From Actinomycetospora callitridis (GTDB lineage Bacteria; Actinomycetota; Actinomycetes; Mycobacteriales; Pseudonocardiaceae), in the NCBI RefSeq assembly GCF_028737265.1, contig NZ_JAQZAK010000003.1:536332-600331 (forward strand): a DNA stretch of 64,000 nt, in the 5' to 3' direction. A program made the translations under genes and the position numbers. Positions 24,063 to 32,745 of the stretch are shown here, in pieces; position 1 is the stretch's first letter, and the number at the start of each line of letters is the position of its first letter. Under the pieces are notes generated by a model. That model searched no databases and was not told the DNA's origin. It saw only the letters and a program-made list of their open reading frames with translations.

Positions 24063-24451
24063 CGCGCGGCCCGCGACCCCGCGACACCGACGCCCTCGCG
24101 GCGATCTTCGCGGCGGCCGGCGTGGCCCACTTCGCGGCGCCGACCGTCCTCCACCCCGTCGTCCCACCGTGGATGGCGACGTGGGCGCGACCCGTCGTCG
24201 CCGTCTCGGGTGCCGCCGAGCTGGCGGTCAGCGCGGCCCTGCTCCACCCGGCGACCCGGCGGCGGGGCGCGCAGGGCGCCGCCGGCCTGATCGCGATCTT
24301 CCTCGTCACGCACGTCGACGCCGCGCTGCGGACGCGACCGGATCGTGGGCGCTGGATCGAGCGTCCCACCGGGGTGACGCTGCGCCTGGTCAGCAACACG
24401 GCGTTCGTGGCCTGGGCCCTGACGGTGGCCCGGTCCGCGGGTCCGCGATGA
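24059..24451 (+). CDS. Small DoxX-like membrane protein
   Basis: A 130-residue protein with four hydrophobic segments. It opens ALAAIFAAAGVAHFAAPTVLHPVVPPWM, a pattern seen in DoxX-like/MauE-like small membrane proteins. The following segments, AVSGAAELAVSAALL, GAAGLIAIFLVTHV and LVSNTAFVAWALTVA, fit that topology. The GTG start overlaps the preceding stop (GTGA) and its own stop overlaps the NUDIX start (ATGA). Function unknown; DoxX relatives work in redox or detoxification membrane complexes (family-level statement only). Confidence 0.75.
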   Translation: MTRGPRPRDTDALAAIFAAAGVAHFAAPTVLHPVVPPWMATWARPVVAVSGAAELAVSAALLHPATRRRGAQGAAGLIAIFLVTHVDAALRTRPDRGRWIERPTGVTLRLVSNTAFVAWALTVARSAGPR

Positions 24452-24858
24452 CGCCCGAGGGCGAGCGACACGTGGTGGTCGCTGCCGCGCTCGTCGACCA
24501 CCGGGGCGTCCTGCTGTGCCACCGCCGGCCGGACCGCCCGTGGTACCCCGACGTGTGGGACCTGCCCGGAGGGCACGTCGGCCCGGACGAGACGGCGCGC
24601 GCGGCCGTGGACCGCGAGTGCCGCGAGGAGCTCGGCGTCCGGCTCCTGGAGGCGACGGGGGTCCCCGTGAGCACCGGCGACCCGCTCGTCGAGCTGACGC
24701 TGTTCACCGTGCGGGCGTGGGTCGGGGTGCCCACCAACACCGCCCCCGAGGAGCACGACCGCATCGCCTGGTTCACCCGAGCGGCCCTCGACACCGCGCG
24801 CCTCGCCAGCGATCGCTACCGTCCCCTGCTCGCGAGAGCGATGGAGCCGCCACGATGA
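24448..24858 (+). CDS. NUDIX hydrolase
   Basis: A 136-residue protein with a complete Nudix box at residues 42-64 (G-x5-E-x7-RE-x2-EE-x-G). Both ends of the box are intact, so metal-dependent hydrolysis of a nucleoside-diphosphate-linked compound is expected. The N-terminal strand HVVVAAALVDHRGVLLCHRR suggests MutT-like substrates. It overlaps both neighbours by four bases (ATGA), so expression is tied to the membrane-protein genes before it and the SnoaL-like gene after it. Confidence 0.92.
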   Translation: MTPEGERHVVVAAALVDHRGVLLCHRRPDRPWYPDVWDLPGGHVGPDETARAAVDRECREELGVRLLEATGVPVSTGDPLVELTLFTVRAWVGVPTNTAPEEHDRIAWFTRAALDTARLASDRYRPLLARAMEPPR

Positions 24859-25262
24859 CCGTTGACCTCGAGGCGCGTTACCACGCCTACCTGGCCGTCC
24901 TCAACGAACGACGCCTCGACGACCTCGCGCAGTTCGTGCACGAGCGCCTGACCTACAACGACGAGGAGATCACCGGGGGCGGGTACCGAGACATGATCGC
25001 CGCCGACATCGCCGCCGTCCCCGACCTCGTGTTCGACCCGCACCTCGTGGTCGTCTCCGGGGACCGGGTGGCGTGCCGCCTCGTCTTCCGGTGCACGCCC
25101 CGCGAGGAGTTCCTCGGGTTCACGCCGGACGGCGAGCAGGTCTCCTTCGCCGAGCACGTCTTCTACCGGTTCGACGAGGGCCGCATCGCCGCGGTGACCT
25201 CGCTGATCGATCGCTGGTCGATCGCGACCCAGCTCCGGGACCGCGCGCGACCCTCGCGGTGA
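24855..25262 (+). CDS. SnoaL-like/ester cyclase-family protein
   Basis: A 135-residue protein with the NTF2-like pattern: YHAYLAVLNERRLDDLAQFVHERLTYND, then YRDMIAADIAAVPDLVFDPHLVVVSGDRVACRLVFRCTPREEFLG and FAEHVFYRFDEGRIAAVTSLIDRWSI. These are the hallmarks of the SnoaL-like polyketide cyclase or ester cyclase family; many are stress-linked with no known substrate. Last gene of the coupled operon from 23352, overlapping the NUDIX gene. Confidence 0.85.
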   Translation: MTVDLEARYHAYLAVLNERRLDDLAQFVHERLTYNDEEITGGGYRDMIAADIAAVPDLVFDPHLVVVSGDRVACRLVFRCTPREEFLGFTPDGEQVSFAEHVFYRFDEGRIAAVTSLIDRWSIATQLRDRARPSR

Positions 25263-25290
25263 TGCACCCACCACGGCACCATCTCCGAGC

Positions 25291-27228
25291 ATGAGCGCTC
25301 CCGGGGGACCGACGCTGATGCGACCGGCGGGCCCGGTGGACGGGACGGGGCTCGGGGCCTACCTCGAGCACCTGTCGTCGACGCGTGGCCTGGCGTTCGA
25401 CGACCACCGGGACCTGTGGCGCTGGTCGGTGTCCGAGCCCGAGGCGTTCTGGGCGTCGATCTGGGAGCACTACGGGGTGCCCGGGAGCTACGAGCGGGTG
25501 CTCGGCTCGTCGTCGATGCCGGGCGCACAGTGGTTCCCGGGAGCCCGGGTCAACTACGCCGCGCACATGATGGGCACCGACGCCGACACCGACCGCCCCG
25601 CGATCATCGCCCGCTCCCAGACGCGCGGGCCGCGCGAGCTCACGTTCGGCGAGCTGCGCGAGCAGGTGGGACGCGCCCGCGCCGGCCTGCAGCGCCTCGG
25701 CGTGGGGCGCGGCGACCGGGTCGTCGGGTACCTGCCGCACGTCCCCGAGACGATCGTGGTGTTCCTGGCCGCCGCGAGCCTCGGGGCCGTCTGGGCGGCG
25801 TGCGCGCCGGAGTTCGGCGCGCGCAGCGTCGTCGACCGGCTCGGCCAGCTCGAGCCGACGGTGCTGCTCGCCGTCGCGTCGTACCGGTACGGGACCAAGG
25901 AGATCGACCAGCGCGACGAGCTGGCCACGATCCGCGAGGGGCTGCCGAGCGTCCGGCACGTCGTCGGGCTGGACTACGGTCCGCACCCGGTGCCCGACGC
26001 GATGGCGTGGGACGAGCTGCTCGCCGAGCCCGGGGAGCTGTCCTTCGACGAGGTCCCGTTCGACCACCCGCTCTACGTGCTGTTCTCCTCGGGCACCACC
26101 GGGCTGCCGAAGGCGATCGTGCACGGCCACGGCGGCATCCTGCTCGAGCACCTGCGGCTGTTCGGCCTGCACTTCGACATCCGTCCCGGCGACCGGACGC
26201 TGTGGTTCACCACCACCGCCTGGGCGATGTGGAACATCACCATCTCGGTGCTGCTGCACCGCGGCGCCGTCGTGCTGCTCGACGGCAACCCGCTCTGGCC
26301 GGACCTCGAGGCGCAGTGGCGACTCGCGGCGGAGACGGGCGTCGCTCTGCTCGGCGCCAGCCCCGGGTACCTCACGGCCTGCCGTAAGGAGGGTGTCGTC
26401 CCGCCGCGGTGGCCGGAGCTCCGCCAGCTGGGGACCACGGGGGCGCCGCTGCCCCCGGAGGCCTTCGACTGGGTCTACGAGCACCTCGGGCCCGACGTCG
26501 TCCTCAACCCGTTCAGCGGCGGCACCGACGTGTGCAGCGGCTTCGTCGGCGGCGGGACCTGGCAGCCCGTCTACCGCGGGGAGATGTCCGGCCCGGGGAT
26601 CGGCCACGACGTCGCCGCGTTCGACGAGGACGGCCACCCGGTGGTCGGGCAGCTGGGCGAGCTCGTGGTGCGGGCGCCGATGCCGTCGATGCCGGTCGGG
26701 TTCTGGAACGACCCGGACGGCGAGCGCTACCGCGAGGCCTACTTCGACACCTACCCGGGCGTCTGGCGCCACGGGGACTGGGTGCGGTTCACCGACCGCG
26801 GCAGCTGCGTGATCACCGGGCGGTCGGACGCGACGCTGAACCGAGGCGGCGTGCGGCTGGGCACCGCCGAGTTCTACGACGTCGTCGAGGACATGCCGGA
26901 GGTCGCCGACTCCCTGGTCGTGCACCTCGAGGACGACGAGGGCGGATCGGGCGAGCTGCTGCTGTTCGTCGCCCTCGTGCCCGGCGCGGAGCTGGACGAC
27001 GACCTGCGCGCCCGTATCGCGAGCGGGCTGCGTCGGCACCTGTCCCCGCGCCACGTCCCGGACCTGATCGCGGCCGTCCCGGCCGTGCCGCGGACCCTGA
27101 CCGGCAAGAAGCTCGAGCGTCCGGTCAAGCAGGTGCTGCGCGGCCGTCCGGTGGAGGAGGTGATCAGTCCCGACGCCGTGAGCGGGGCCGACGCCGTGCC
27201 GGCCTTCCTGGACGCCTACCGGCGGTAG
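25291..27228 (+). CDS. Acetoacetyl-CoA synthetase (acetoacetate-CoA ligase)
   Basis: A 645-residue ANL-superfamily ligase of normal family length. An N-terminal acetyl-CoA synthetase-like cap (about 20-90) precedes the ATP motif [19 protein letters not shown] (about residue 268). [17 protein letters not shown] forms the hinge region, and the C-terminal [14 protein letters not shown] carries the catalytic Lys. This subfamily activates acetoacetate to acetoacetyl-CoA for ketone-body use or PHB/steroid-type metabolism. The gene stands as a single unit, convergent with the aldoxime dehydratase gene only 10 bp away. Confidence 0.93.
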   Translation: MSAPGGPTLMRPAGPVDGTGLGAYLEHLSSTRGLAFDDHRDLWRWSVSEPEAFWASIWEHYGVPGSYERVLGSSSMPGAQWFPGARVNYAAHMMGTDADTDRPAIIARSQTRGPRELTFGELREQVGRARAGLQRLGVGRGDRVVGYLPHVPETIVVFLAAASLGAVWAACAPEFGARSVVDRLGQLEPTVLLAVASYRYGTKEIDQRDELATIREGLPSVRHVVGLDYGPHPVPDAMAWDELLAEPGELSFDEVPFDHPLYVLFSSGTTGLPKAIVHGHGGILLEHLRLFGLHFDIRPGDRTLWFTTTAWAMWNITISVLLHRGAVVLLDGNPLWPDLEAQWRLAAETGVALLGASPGYLTACRKEGVVPPRWPELRQLGTTGAPLPPEAFDWVYEHLGPDVVLNPFSGGTDVCSGFVGGGTWQPVYRGEMSGPGIGHDVAAFDEDGHPVVGQLGELVVRAPMPSMPVGFWNDPDGERYREAYFDTYPGVWRHGDWVRFTDRGSCVITGRSDATLNRGGVRLGTAEFYDVVEDMPEVADSLVVHLEDDEGGSGELLLFVALVPGAELDDDLRARIASGLRRHLSPRHVPDLIAAVPAVPRTLTGKKLERPVKQVLRGRPVEEVISPDAVSGADAVPAFLDAYRR

Positions 27229-27238
27229 CGATCGCGGC

Positions 27239-28297
27239 TCAGGCCGGGGACGCCGGCACGGCGTCGCGCAGGAGGCCGGTGGCGGGGTGGCAGTTGACGT
27301 ACTCGTAGTACTGCTCGCCCGCGTCGAACACCGAGACCTCGTGGTAGAGCCGCAGGGTCGGGAGCCGTTTCGCCGTGCTGACGAACGCGACGAAGACCCG
27401 CAGGTGGCTGGGGTGGGTCTCGGCCCACTGCTCGAGCCGGTCGAGCGAGCGCCAGTGGGAGATGGCGTAGGTCTTGTCGGTCGGCACGCCGTCGAGGTCG
27501 ACGGAGCGGACGTAGCGGTTGCTGTAGCAGCCGAGGCGGTGCCCGCGGTCGCGCAGGAAGTCCATGGCCGCCCGCAGCGCCGGCTCGATCTCGGTCAGGT
27601 ACAGCTCGCGTTCGTCCGGGTCGGCGTCCGGCCACTCCTGGCCGGAGCGGATCAGGGCCACGTTGTCGTGACCCCGGACGATCACGCGTCCGCCGCGCGC
27701 CGGGTCGCCCTCCGCCGACAGCTCCCCCGCCGGGCGCATCCGGTCGGTCTGGGAGAGCGGGATGCGGTCGCGCATCGAGCCCCAGTAGGCGTGCTCCTCG
27801 ACCTCGTCGCTGACGCCGTCCATCACCCCGCCGACGCCGGGGAGGCGGTCGGTGAACGGGTAGAGCGTCTCGAACTGGTCGACCCGCGGGGAGGCGATCT
27901 CGCGGAAGAAACCGACGTTCGCGGTGAGCCGGTCGTCCGAGTCCCACCACCCGGCGACCTCGGGCCGCGCGAGCCAGCGCCCGTAGGTGTCGGGGTCGCG
28001 CCAGTAGCCGACCGCGACGAGGTTGTCGTAGCCGGCCGCGTCCTCGTGATGGGTCGTGTCCCAGGCGCCCGGGCCGTCGTCGCGGCCGAAGAGGTCGACG
28101 ATGTGGCGCAGGGCCGCGAGCGCCTCGGCCCGGTGCTCCTCGCCGCGGAACTGCACGCCGAAGTAGCCCATCACCACCTGGGTGAGGTCCTCGGCGCCGC
28201 GCGCGACCCACACCGGGAAGGGCGGCCGGTAGTCCTCCCCCGCCCTCCGCGACAACGTGCGCGGGCACTGCAGGTGGGTGTCGATCGCGGATTCCAC
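27239..28297 (-). CDS. Heme-dependent aldoxime dehydratase
   Basis: A 352-residue protein of the phenylacetaldoxime dehydratase family. It catalyses dehydration of an aldoxime to a nitrile using ferrous heme b, in the cytoplasm. Seen: the N-terminal [20 protein letters not shown] signature, [27 protein letters not shown], and C-terminal histidine motifs LYHEVSV (His319) and NCHPATG (His337), where the heme ligand and catalytic histidine are expected. The GTG start at 28297 has GGGAGG five bases upstream. No nitrilase, amidase or nitrile hydratase gene is adjacent, unlike many known aldoxime clusters. Confidence 0.9.
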   Translation of the reverse strand: MESAIDTHLQCPRTLSRRAGEDYRPPFPVWVARGAEDLTQVVMGYFGVQFRGEEHRAEALAALRHIVDLFGRDDGPGAWDTTHHEDAAGYDNLVAVGYWRDPDTYGRWLARPEVAGWWDSDDRLTANVGFFREIASPRVDQFETLYPFTDRLPGVGGVMDGVSDEVEEHAYWGSMRDRIPLSQTDRMRPAGELSAEGDPARGGRVIVRGHDNVALIRSGQEWPDADPDERELYLTEIEPALRAAMDFLRDRGHRLGCYSNRYVRSVDLDGVPTDKTYAISHWRSLDRLEQWAETHPSHLRVFVAFVSTAKRLPTLRLYHEVSVFDAGEQYYEYVNCHPATGLLRDAVPASPA

Positions 28298-28439
28298 GCG
28301 CGCCTCCCGGGGCGGTCCGTGCGGGGCGGGGACGTCGCCATCTCACCATCGATCGACCGGAACGCGATCGCACGACGGTCGCGAGGGCGGCGGTGCCCGC
28401 ACCGACCCGGCCCTCCGCGGACGCACGGTGAGTCCAGGG

Positions 28440-28459
28440 TCACCAGGTGATCCGGTGAC
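28440..28459. promoter_or_regulatory. Inverted repeat upstream of the DUF2188 gene
   Basis: TCACCAGGTGA (28440-28450) is palindromic around a central A. GTCACC (28439-28444) also pairs with GGTGAC (28454-28459). It lies about 70 bp ahead of the start at 28526 and could be a regulator site. No cognate regulator is apparent. Confidence 0.3.
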
Positions 28460-28525
28460 GAAGAGGCCTGCCCGTTCGTCGTGCGGGAAGTCCCCTGCCA
28501 TACCCCCTTCCTGAGGAGCCCGCCC

Positions 28526-29416
28526 GTGTCCGATCGTCACGTCACGCCCACCGACGACGGCTGGGCCGTCGAGAAGCCCGACGCCCAGCGTCCGAGCGCC
28601 AAGACCCCGACCCAGGCCGAGGCCGTGAAGCGGGCCGTGGAGATCGTCGCCAAGGACGGCGGCGGTGAGGTCGTCGTCCACGGCACCGACGGCAAGGTCC
28701 GGGAGTCCCGCACCGTCGCGTCGGACGCCCAGGACACCGCCCGCACCGCGGCCGCCCTCGCCGCGAGCGCGGCGGGCGAAGGCGCGCGCACGACCGCCTC
28801 GGCCGCGGCCGCCGAGGTGTCCGACACCGCCGAGGACGTCGCCGACGACGCGTCGGTGACCGCGAAGAAGGTGGCCGGCCACACCCGCGCCGGGGCCGAG
28901 CACGCCGGCGCCACCGCCGACGCCGCCGCCTCCGGGATCGGCGAGCAGGTCGACGCCGTCAGCCGCGGCGAGAAGAGCCTCGAGGCCGCGGCCGACGACG
29001 CCGCGACCATCGCCGAGACCGCCGGCGCGCAGATCACCGACCAGGTCGACGAGACCGGTCGTGAGGTCGCCGGCGAGACCCGCGCCGCGGGCCGCCGTGC
29101 CGTCGCCCGCGTGGACACCACCGCCGGCGAGGCCGGTGACCAGCTCGTGTCGGGCGCCGACCGCGCCGCCACCATCGGTGCGGGCGTCGGCGAGCAGGCC
29201 GAGACGGCGGCCGACCGCGTCGGCAAGCAGATCCACGCCGTCACGGAGTCGGCGGCCGCACCGCTCGACGAGCTCGCGAAGGCGCTCAACCCGGTGCGCA
29301 TCGCCGGCCGCGTGGTCGGCGTGGTGGCCGCGGGCGGTCTGTCCCTCGTCGGGCGCGGCGCCTCCCGTGGCACTGCCGCCGCCCAGCGCGGCGCCCGCAA
29401 GGTCGCGCCGCGCTGA
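28526..29416 (+). CDS. DUF2188 protein with long helical Ala-rich tail
   Basis: A 296-residue protein. Residues 4-65 match DUF2188 (HVTPTDDGWAVEKPDAQRPS, TQAEAVKRAVEIVAKDGGGEVVVHG), a small beta-alpha domain. Residues 70-270 are an Ala/Asp/Glu/Thr-rich amphipathic helical stretch with repeats of about 11 residues, like apolipophorin or LEA-type proteins. A final hydrophobic segment (RVVGVVAAGGLSLVGRG) and basic tail follow. The GTG start has GAGGAG seven bases upstream. A desiccation or membrane-associated stress role is possible (inference). A hairpin separates it from the convergent DUF6131 gene. Confidence 0.82.
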   Translation: MSDRHVTPTDDGWAVEKPDAQRPSAKTPTQAEAVKRAVEIVAKDGGGEVVVHGTDGKVRESRTVASDAQDTARTAAALAASAAGEGARTTASAAAAEVSDTAEDVADDASVTAKKVAGHTRAGAEHAGATADAAASGIGEQVDAVSRGEKSLEAAADDAATIAETAGAQITDQVDETGREVAGETRAAGRRAVARVDTTAGEAGDQLVSGADRAATIGAGVGEQAETAADRVGKQIHAVTESAAAPLDELAKALNPVRIAGRVVGVVAAGGLSLVGRGASRGTAAAQRGARKVAPR

Positions 29417-29439
29417 CGGACCCCGAGCCGTTCCGCCCC

Positions 29440-29464
29440 GGGCGCCGACAGGCCGTCGGCGCCC
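29440..29464. terminator. Bidirectional hairpin between convergent genes
   Basis: GGGCGCCGAC (29440-29449) pairs perfectly with GTCGGCGCCC (29455-29464) around a 5-base loop, between the DUF2188 and DUF6131 stops. It can act on both strands. Confidence 0.65.
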
Positions 29465-29479
29465 TACGGGCGGACCGGG

Positions 29480-29635
29480 TCAGAAGTACGTCTTGCGACC
29501 TCCGACCCCGCGTCCCACCGCACCCAGGATCGTGAGGATCAGGCCGACGACGGCCAGGATGATGCCGATCGTGTAGAGGATCGGGATGCTGAGCACGTAG
29601 CCCAGGATGATCAGGATGACGCCGAGGATGATCAC
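29480..29635 (-). CDS. 51-residue DUF6131-type membrane peptide
   Basis: A short gene below the usual ORF-length cut-off. Translation from GTG 29635 gives two hydrophobic helices, starting VIILGVILIILGYVLSIPIL and continuing YTIGIILAVVGLILTILG, followed by AVGRGVGGRKTYF. The conserved end (VGGR..Y-aromatic) and length match the actinobacterial DUF6131 family. GAGGAG lies nine bases upstream of the GTG. Function unknown; probably a small integral membrane protein. Convergent with the DUF2188 gene across a perfect hairpin. Confidence 0.8.
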   Translation of the reverse strand: MIILGVILIILGYVLSIPILYTIGIILAVVGLILTILGAVGRGVGGRKTYF

Positions 29636-29790
29636 GAGCGGTTGCTCCTCACTCGGGCAGCGGTGCCCGCAGTAGCCGATTCGTCACGCGCTGAGACAGC
29701 CCGTGCGGCGGGATGGGACCACAGCGAGGGCTCGGGAGCACCGAGGCGCACCGACCTCGTCCGGGTGTTCAGCCCGGCGTGTCGTCGAGA

Positions 29791-30651
29791 TCACGACCGG
29801 GTCGGGTGCATCTCCTGGGTGCCGATGACGCGCAGCAGGTCGAACTTCTCCCGCGCGTCGGTGCCCTCGGTGGGGAAGAGCACGAGCAGCGCGAGGTCGG
29901 ACTCCGGGGTGAGCAGGACCTCGCAGGTCACCGCGACGAGGCCGACCTCGGGGTGGTGGAACCGCTTGCGGTCGGCCCGGCGCTCGGCGACCTCGTGGCG
30001 CTCCCACAGCGTCGCGAACTCGGGGCTCGCCGCGCGGAGGTCGGTCACCAGCGAGGTCACGTCCGCGTCCCCGCCCCGTCGCGACCACACCGCCCGCAGG
30101 TCGCGCACGTGCGACGCCGACAGGTCCGCCCGGTCCTCGGGCGGGCACATCTCGCGCAGGGCCGGATCGGTGAACCAGCGCCAGGCCCCGTTGTTGGCGC
30201 GCCCCGGCTCCGGCGCGAGCGGGCCGCTCAGGGCGTCGGCGAGCCGGTTCTGCCAGAGGACCTCGGTGAGGTCGCTGAGCACCAGCACGGGCACCTCGGT
30301 GAGGTGGTCGACGAGGCGCATCAGACCCGGGGGGATGTGCCGGCCGGCGCGGCGCGGGGGCGGGGTGAGGCCCGCGAGGTGGAACAGGTGGTCGCGCTCG
30401 TCGACCTCGCAGCGCAGCGCCCGGGCCACCGCCGCCACGACCGACGCGGACGGGTGCGGCCCTCGGGCCTGCTCGAGGCGCGTGTAGTAGTCCGCCGAGA
30501 CCCCGGCGAGGGCCGCGACCTCCTCCCGGCGCAGCCCCGGCGTGCGGCGCCGCGCTCCCGGCGGCAGGCCCACGTCGGCCGGGCGGAGGAGCTCGCGGCG
30601 GCGGCGCAGGAAGTCGGCGAGCCCGGCGCGGTCGATCACGTTCCCCAGCAT
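29791..30651 (-). CDS. XRE-family regulator with MmyB-like ligand domain
   Basis: A 286-residue regulator. The HTH_XRE domain is at about 5-75 (LADFLRRRRELLRP, GLRREEVAALAGVSADYYTRLEQ). The MmyB-like ligand-binding domain follows (about 100-280), with RHIPPGLMRLVDHL and VLVLSDLTEVLWQNRLADALSG. These regulators usually control an adjacent oxidoreductase gene; here an aldo-keto reductase gene diverges from it across an 89-bp region with nested inverted repeats. ATG 30651 gives MLGNVIDRAGLADFL as the normal N-terminus. Confidence 0.92.
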   Translation of the reverse strand: MLGNVIDRAGLADFLRRRRELLRPADVGLPPGARRRTPGLRREEVAALAGVSADYYTRLEQARGPHPSASVVAAVARALRCEVDERDHLFHLAGLTPPPRRAGRHIPPGLMRLVDHLTEVPVLVLSDLTEVLWQNRLADALSGPLAPEPGRANNGAWRWFTDPALREMCPPEDRADLSASHVRDLRAVWSRRGGDADVTSLVTDLRAASPEFATLWERHEVAERRADRKRFHHPEVGLVAVTCEVLLTPESDLALLVLFPTEGTDAREKFDLLRVIGTQEMHPTRS

Positions 30652-30672
30652 CGGCGCCCGGGGCGTCCCCAG

Positions 30673-30707
30673 CCAGGGTCGACCGCTCCCTGGATCGCTC
30701 GACCCTG
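30673..30707. promoter_or_regulatory. Nested inverted repeats, probable XRE operator
   Basis: CCAGGG (30673-30678) pairs with CCCTGG (30688-30693), and CAGGGTCGA (30674-30682) pairs with TCGACCCTG (30699-30707). They lie in the region between the divergent XRE and aldo-keto reductase genes. Two overlapping operators of one repressor are plausible. Confidence 0.6.
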
Positions 30708-30740
30708 CCCGTCCGCGCTCCCGCGACGCACGGTGGAGCC

Positions 30741-31760
30741 ATGACGACCTCCTCTGGGCACTCCCCCGAGCACTCCCCCGCACGGCGCCACCTCGGCCGC
30801 ACCGGCCCGCAGGTCACCTCGCCCGGCCTCGGCGCCATGGGCCTCTCCGGCGCGTACGGCCCCGTCGACGACGACGAGGGCGTCCGCGTGATCCACGCCT
30901 ACCTCGACGCCGGCGGCACCCTGATCGACACCGCCGACTTCTACGGCAGCGGCCACAACGAGGCGCTGATCGGCCGCGCGCTGCGGGGCCGTGACCGCGA
31001 CGACGTCGTGCTCTCGGTGAAGTTCGGCGCCCGGCGCGGGCCCGACGGCACGCTGCAGGGCGTCGACGCCCACCCCGCGGCGCTGCGGAACTTCCTCACC
31101 TACTCGCTGCAGCGCCTCGGCGTCGACCACGTCGACGTCTACCGGCCCGCCCGCCTCGACCCGTCCGTGCCCATCGAGGACACCGTCGGGGCGATCGCCG
31201 AGCTCGTCGAGCAGGGCTGGGTGCGCCACGTCGGGCTCTCCGAGGTCGGGGCGGCGACGATCCGGCGGGCCGCGGCGGTGACCCCGATCAGCGACCTGCA
31301 GATCGAGTACTCCCTGCTCCAGCGCGACCTCGAGGACGAGATCCTGCCGACCTGCCGCGAGCTCGGCGTGGGGATCACCGCCTACGGGGTCCTCTCACGC
31401 GGCCTGATCGGCGGCAGCGGCACGCTCGAGGGCGGCCGTCGCATCACGCCCCGCTTCGCCGACGGCAACCGCCAGCACAACGAGGCCCTGGTGGCGCGGC
31501 TGGCGGACGCGGCCGGGCGCCGGGGTGCCACGGTCGCGCAGCTGGCCCTCGCGTGGGTGGCGGCGCGGGGCGACGACATCGTGCCGGTGGTCGGCGCACG
31601 GCGGGTCGCGCAGGTGACGTCGATGCTCGAGCCGTTCACCCTGTCCGCCGAGGAGGCCACCGAGCTGGCCGCGCTGATCCCGCGCGGCGCCGTCGCCGGC
31701 GAGCGGTACCCGGCATTCGCGATGGCCGATCTGGACAGCGAGCGGCGGACCACCGCCTGA
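30741..31760 (+). CDS. Aldo/keto reductase
   Basis: A 339-residue AKR with a TIM-barrel pattern. The catalytic Asp and Tyr are in LIDTADFYGSGHNE and the Lys in VLSVKFGARR. At the usual His position the strand reads VDVYRPARLDP, so the catalytic His is replaced, as in some AKR13-like members. The NADP region is ITAYGVLSRGLIGG. It likely reduces an aldehyde or ketone with NADPH. Divergent from the XRE regulator with a shared operator region, so expression is probably induced by the regulator's ligand. Confidence 0.9.
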   Translation: MTTSSGHSPEHSPARRHLGRTGPQVTSPGLGAMGLSGAYGPVDDDEGVRVIHAYLDAGGTLIDTADFYGSGHNEALIGRALRGRDRDDVVLSVKFGARRGPDGTLQGVDAHPAALRNFLTYSLQRLGVDHVDVYRPARLDPSVPIEDTVGAIAELVEQGWVRHVGLSEVGAATIRRAAAVTPISDLQIEYSLLQRDLEDEILPTCRELGVGITAYGVLSRGLIGGSGTLEGGRRITPRFADGNRQHNEALVARLADAAGRRGATVAQLALAWVAARGDDIVPVVGARRVAQVTSMLEPFTLSAEEATELAALIPRGAVAGERYPAFAMADLDSERRTTA

Positions 31761-31856
31761 CCTCGCCTCCCGGCTCGTGGTGCCGCTCACAGCGCCTTGA
31801 GTGTGCCGTGGCGGCACGGCCTGTCCTGGACCGGCACACGCCACCGGGAGGACCAG

Positions 31857-32552
31857 ATGACCGTGACTCCGCAGCACCGCGACCACACCGGGGACGAGCC
31901 GGACGGGACCCCGACCGGCCCGCCGCCGGCCGCCGCGCCGGCGGCCTCGGGGCCCACCGTCCTCGACCAGATGGGCGGCCCGCGGGGGTTCGTCTACTCC
32001 TCGCTCCCCGTCGTCGTGTTCGTCGCCGCGAACACGTTCCTGTCGCTGCCGGTGACGATCGGGGTCTCGGTCGCGGTCGGACTGGCGCTGACCGTGCTGC
32101 GCCTGGTGGGCGGGGAGCGCGTGAGCAGCGCGGTCGGGGGCCTGGTCGGGCTCGCCGCCGCCGTGGGCGTCGTCGCGTGGACGGGGTCGGCGAAGGACTT
32201 CTTCGTCATCGGCATCTGGGCTGCCCTCGCCGGCTTCGTCGTCGCCCTCGGGTCGGTGCTCGCCCGCCGTCCGCTGACCGGGGTGGTCTGGAACCTCGTG
32301 CACGGCGGCACCCACGACTGGCGCGCCGACCGCGCCGTGCGGCGCTGGCACGACATCGCGACCCTGTGGGCGGCGGCCGTGTTCGGGGCGCGGTTCGTGG
32401 TGACGGAGTGGCTCTACCTCGCCGACTCCACCACCGGGCTCGCCGTCGCCAAGCTCGCCCTGGGCACCCCGCTGACGATCCTGGCCGGCCTGGTCGTCGT
32501 CTGGGCGTTCCGCCGGACGAGCACGCGCCTGCTCGGCAAGGATGGGTCGTGA
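31857..32552 (+). CDS. DUF3159 membrane protein
   Basis: A 231-residue protein. A Pro/Gly-rich N-terminal 35 residues leads into VLDQMGGPRGFVYSSLPVVVFVAANTFLSL, the DUF3159 signature. Five or six TM segments follow with a conserved WLVHGGTHDW-like loop (WNLVHGGTHDWRADRAVRRWHDIATLWAAA). Function unknown; in actinobacteria it is often next to cell-envelope genes. The ATG at 31857 has GGGAGG seven bases upstream. A strong hairpin follows the stop, so it is a separate transcript. Confidence 0.88.
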   Translation: MTVTPQHRDHTGDEPDGTPTGPPPAAAPAASGPTVLDQMGGPRGFVYSSLPVVVFVAANTFLSLPVTIGVSVAVGLALTVLRLVGGERVSSAVGGLVGLAAAVGVVAWTGSAKDFFVIGIWAALAGFVVALGSVLARRPLTGVVWNLVHGGTHDWRADRAVRRWHDIATLWAAAVFGARFVVTEWLYLADSTTGLAVAKLALGTPLTILAGLVVVWAFRRTSTRLLGKDGS

Positions 32553-32556
32553 GCAC

Positions 32557-32586
32557 CGGGACACCGTCCACGACGGCACCGTCCCG
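32557..32586. terminator. Hairpin after the DUF3159 gene
   Basis: Outer arms CGGGAC (32557-32562) and GTCCCG (32581-32586) enclose inner arms CCGTC (32564-32568) and GACGG (32572-32576) with a CAC loop. It begins 5 bp after the stop codon. Confidence 0.6.
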
Positions 32587-32745
32587 GACACCCACGGCGG
32601 GACGACCCCGCTCGCGACGAGCTGCTCGGACCGGCCTCGTTCCCCGACCGTGACCGGCGGTTGCGCCCATCGGCCCTACCCCGCCTCCGGCCCCCGGACG
32701 AGGCTCGTCGGCACATCCGTGTCGGGGGCGAACAGGGAGGACGCG

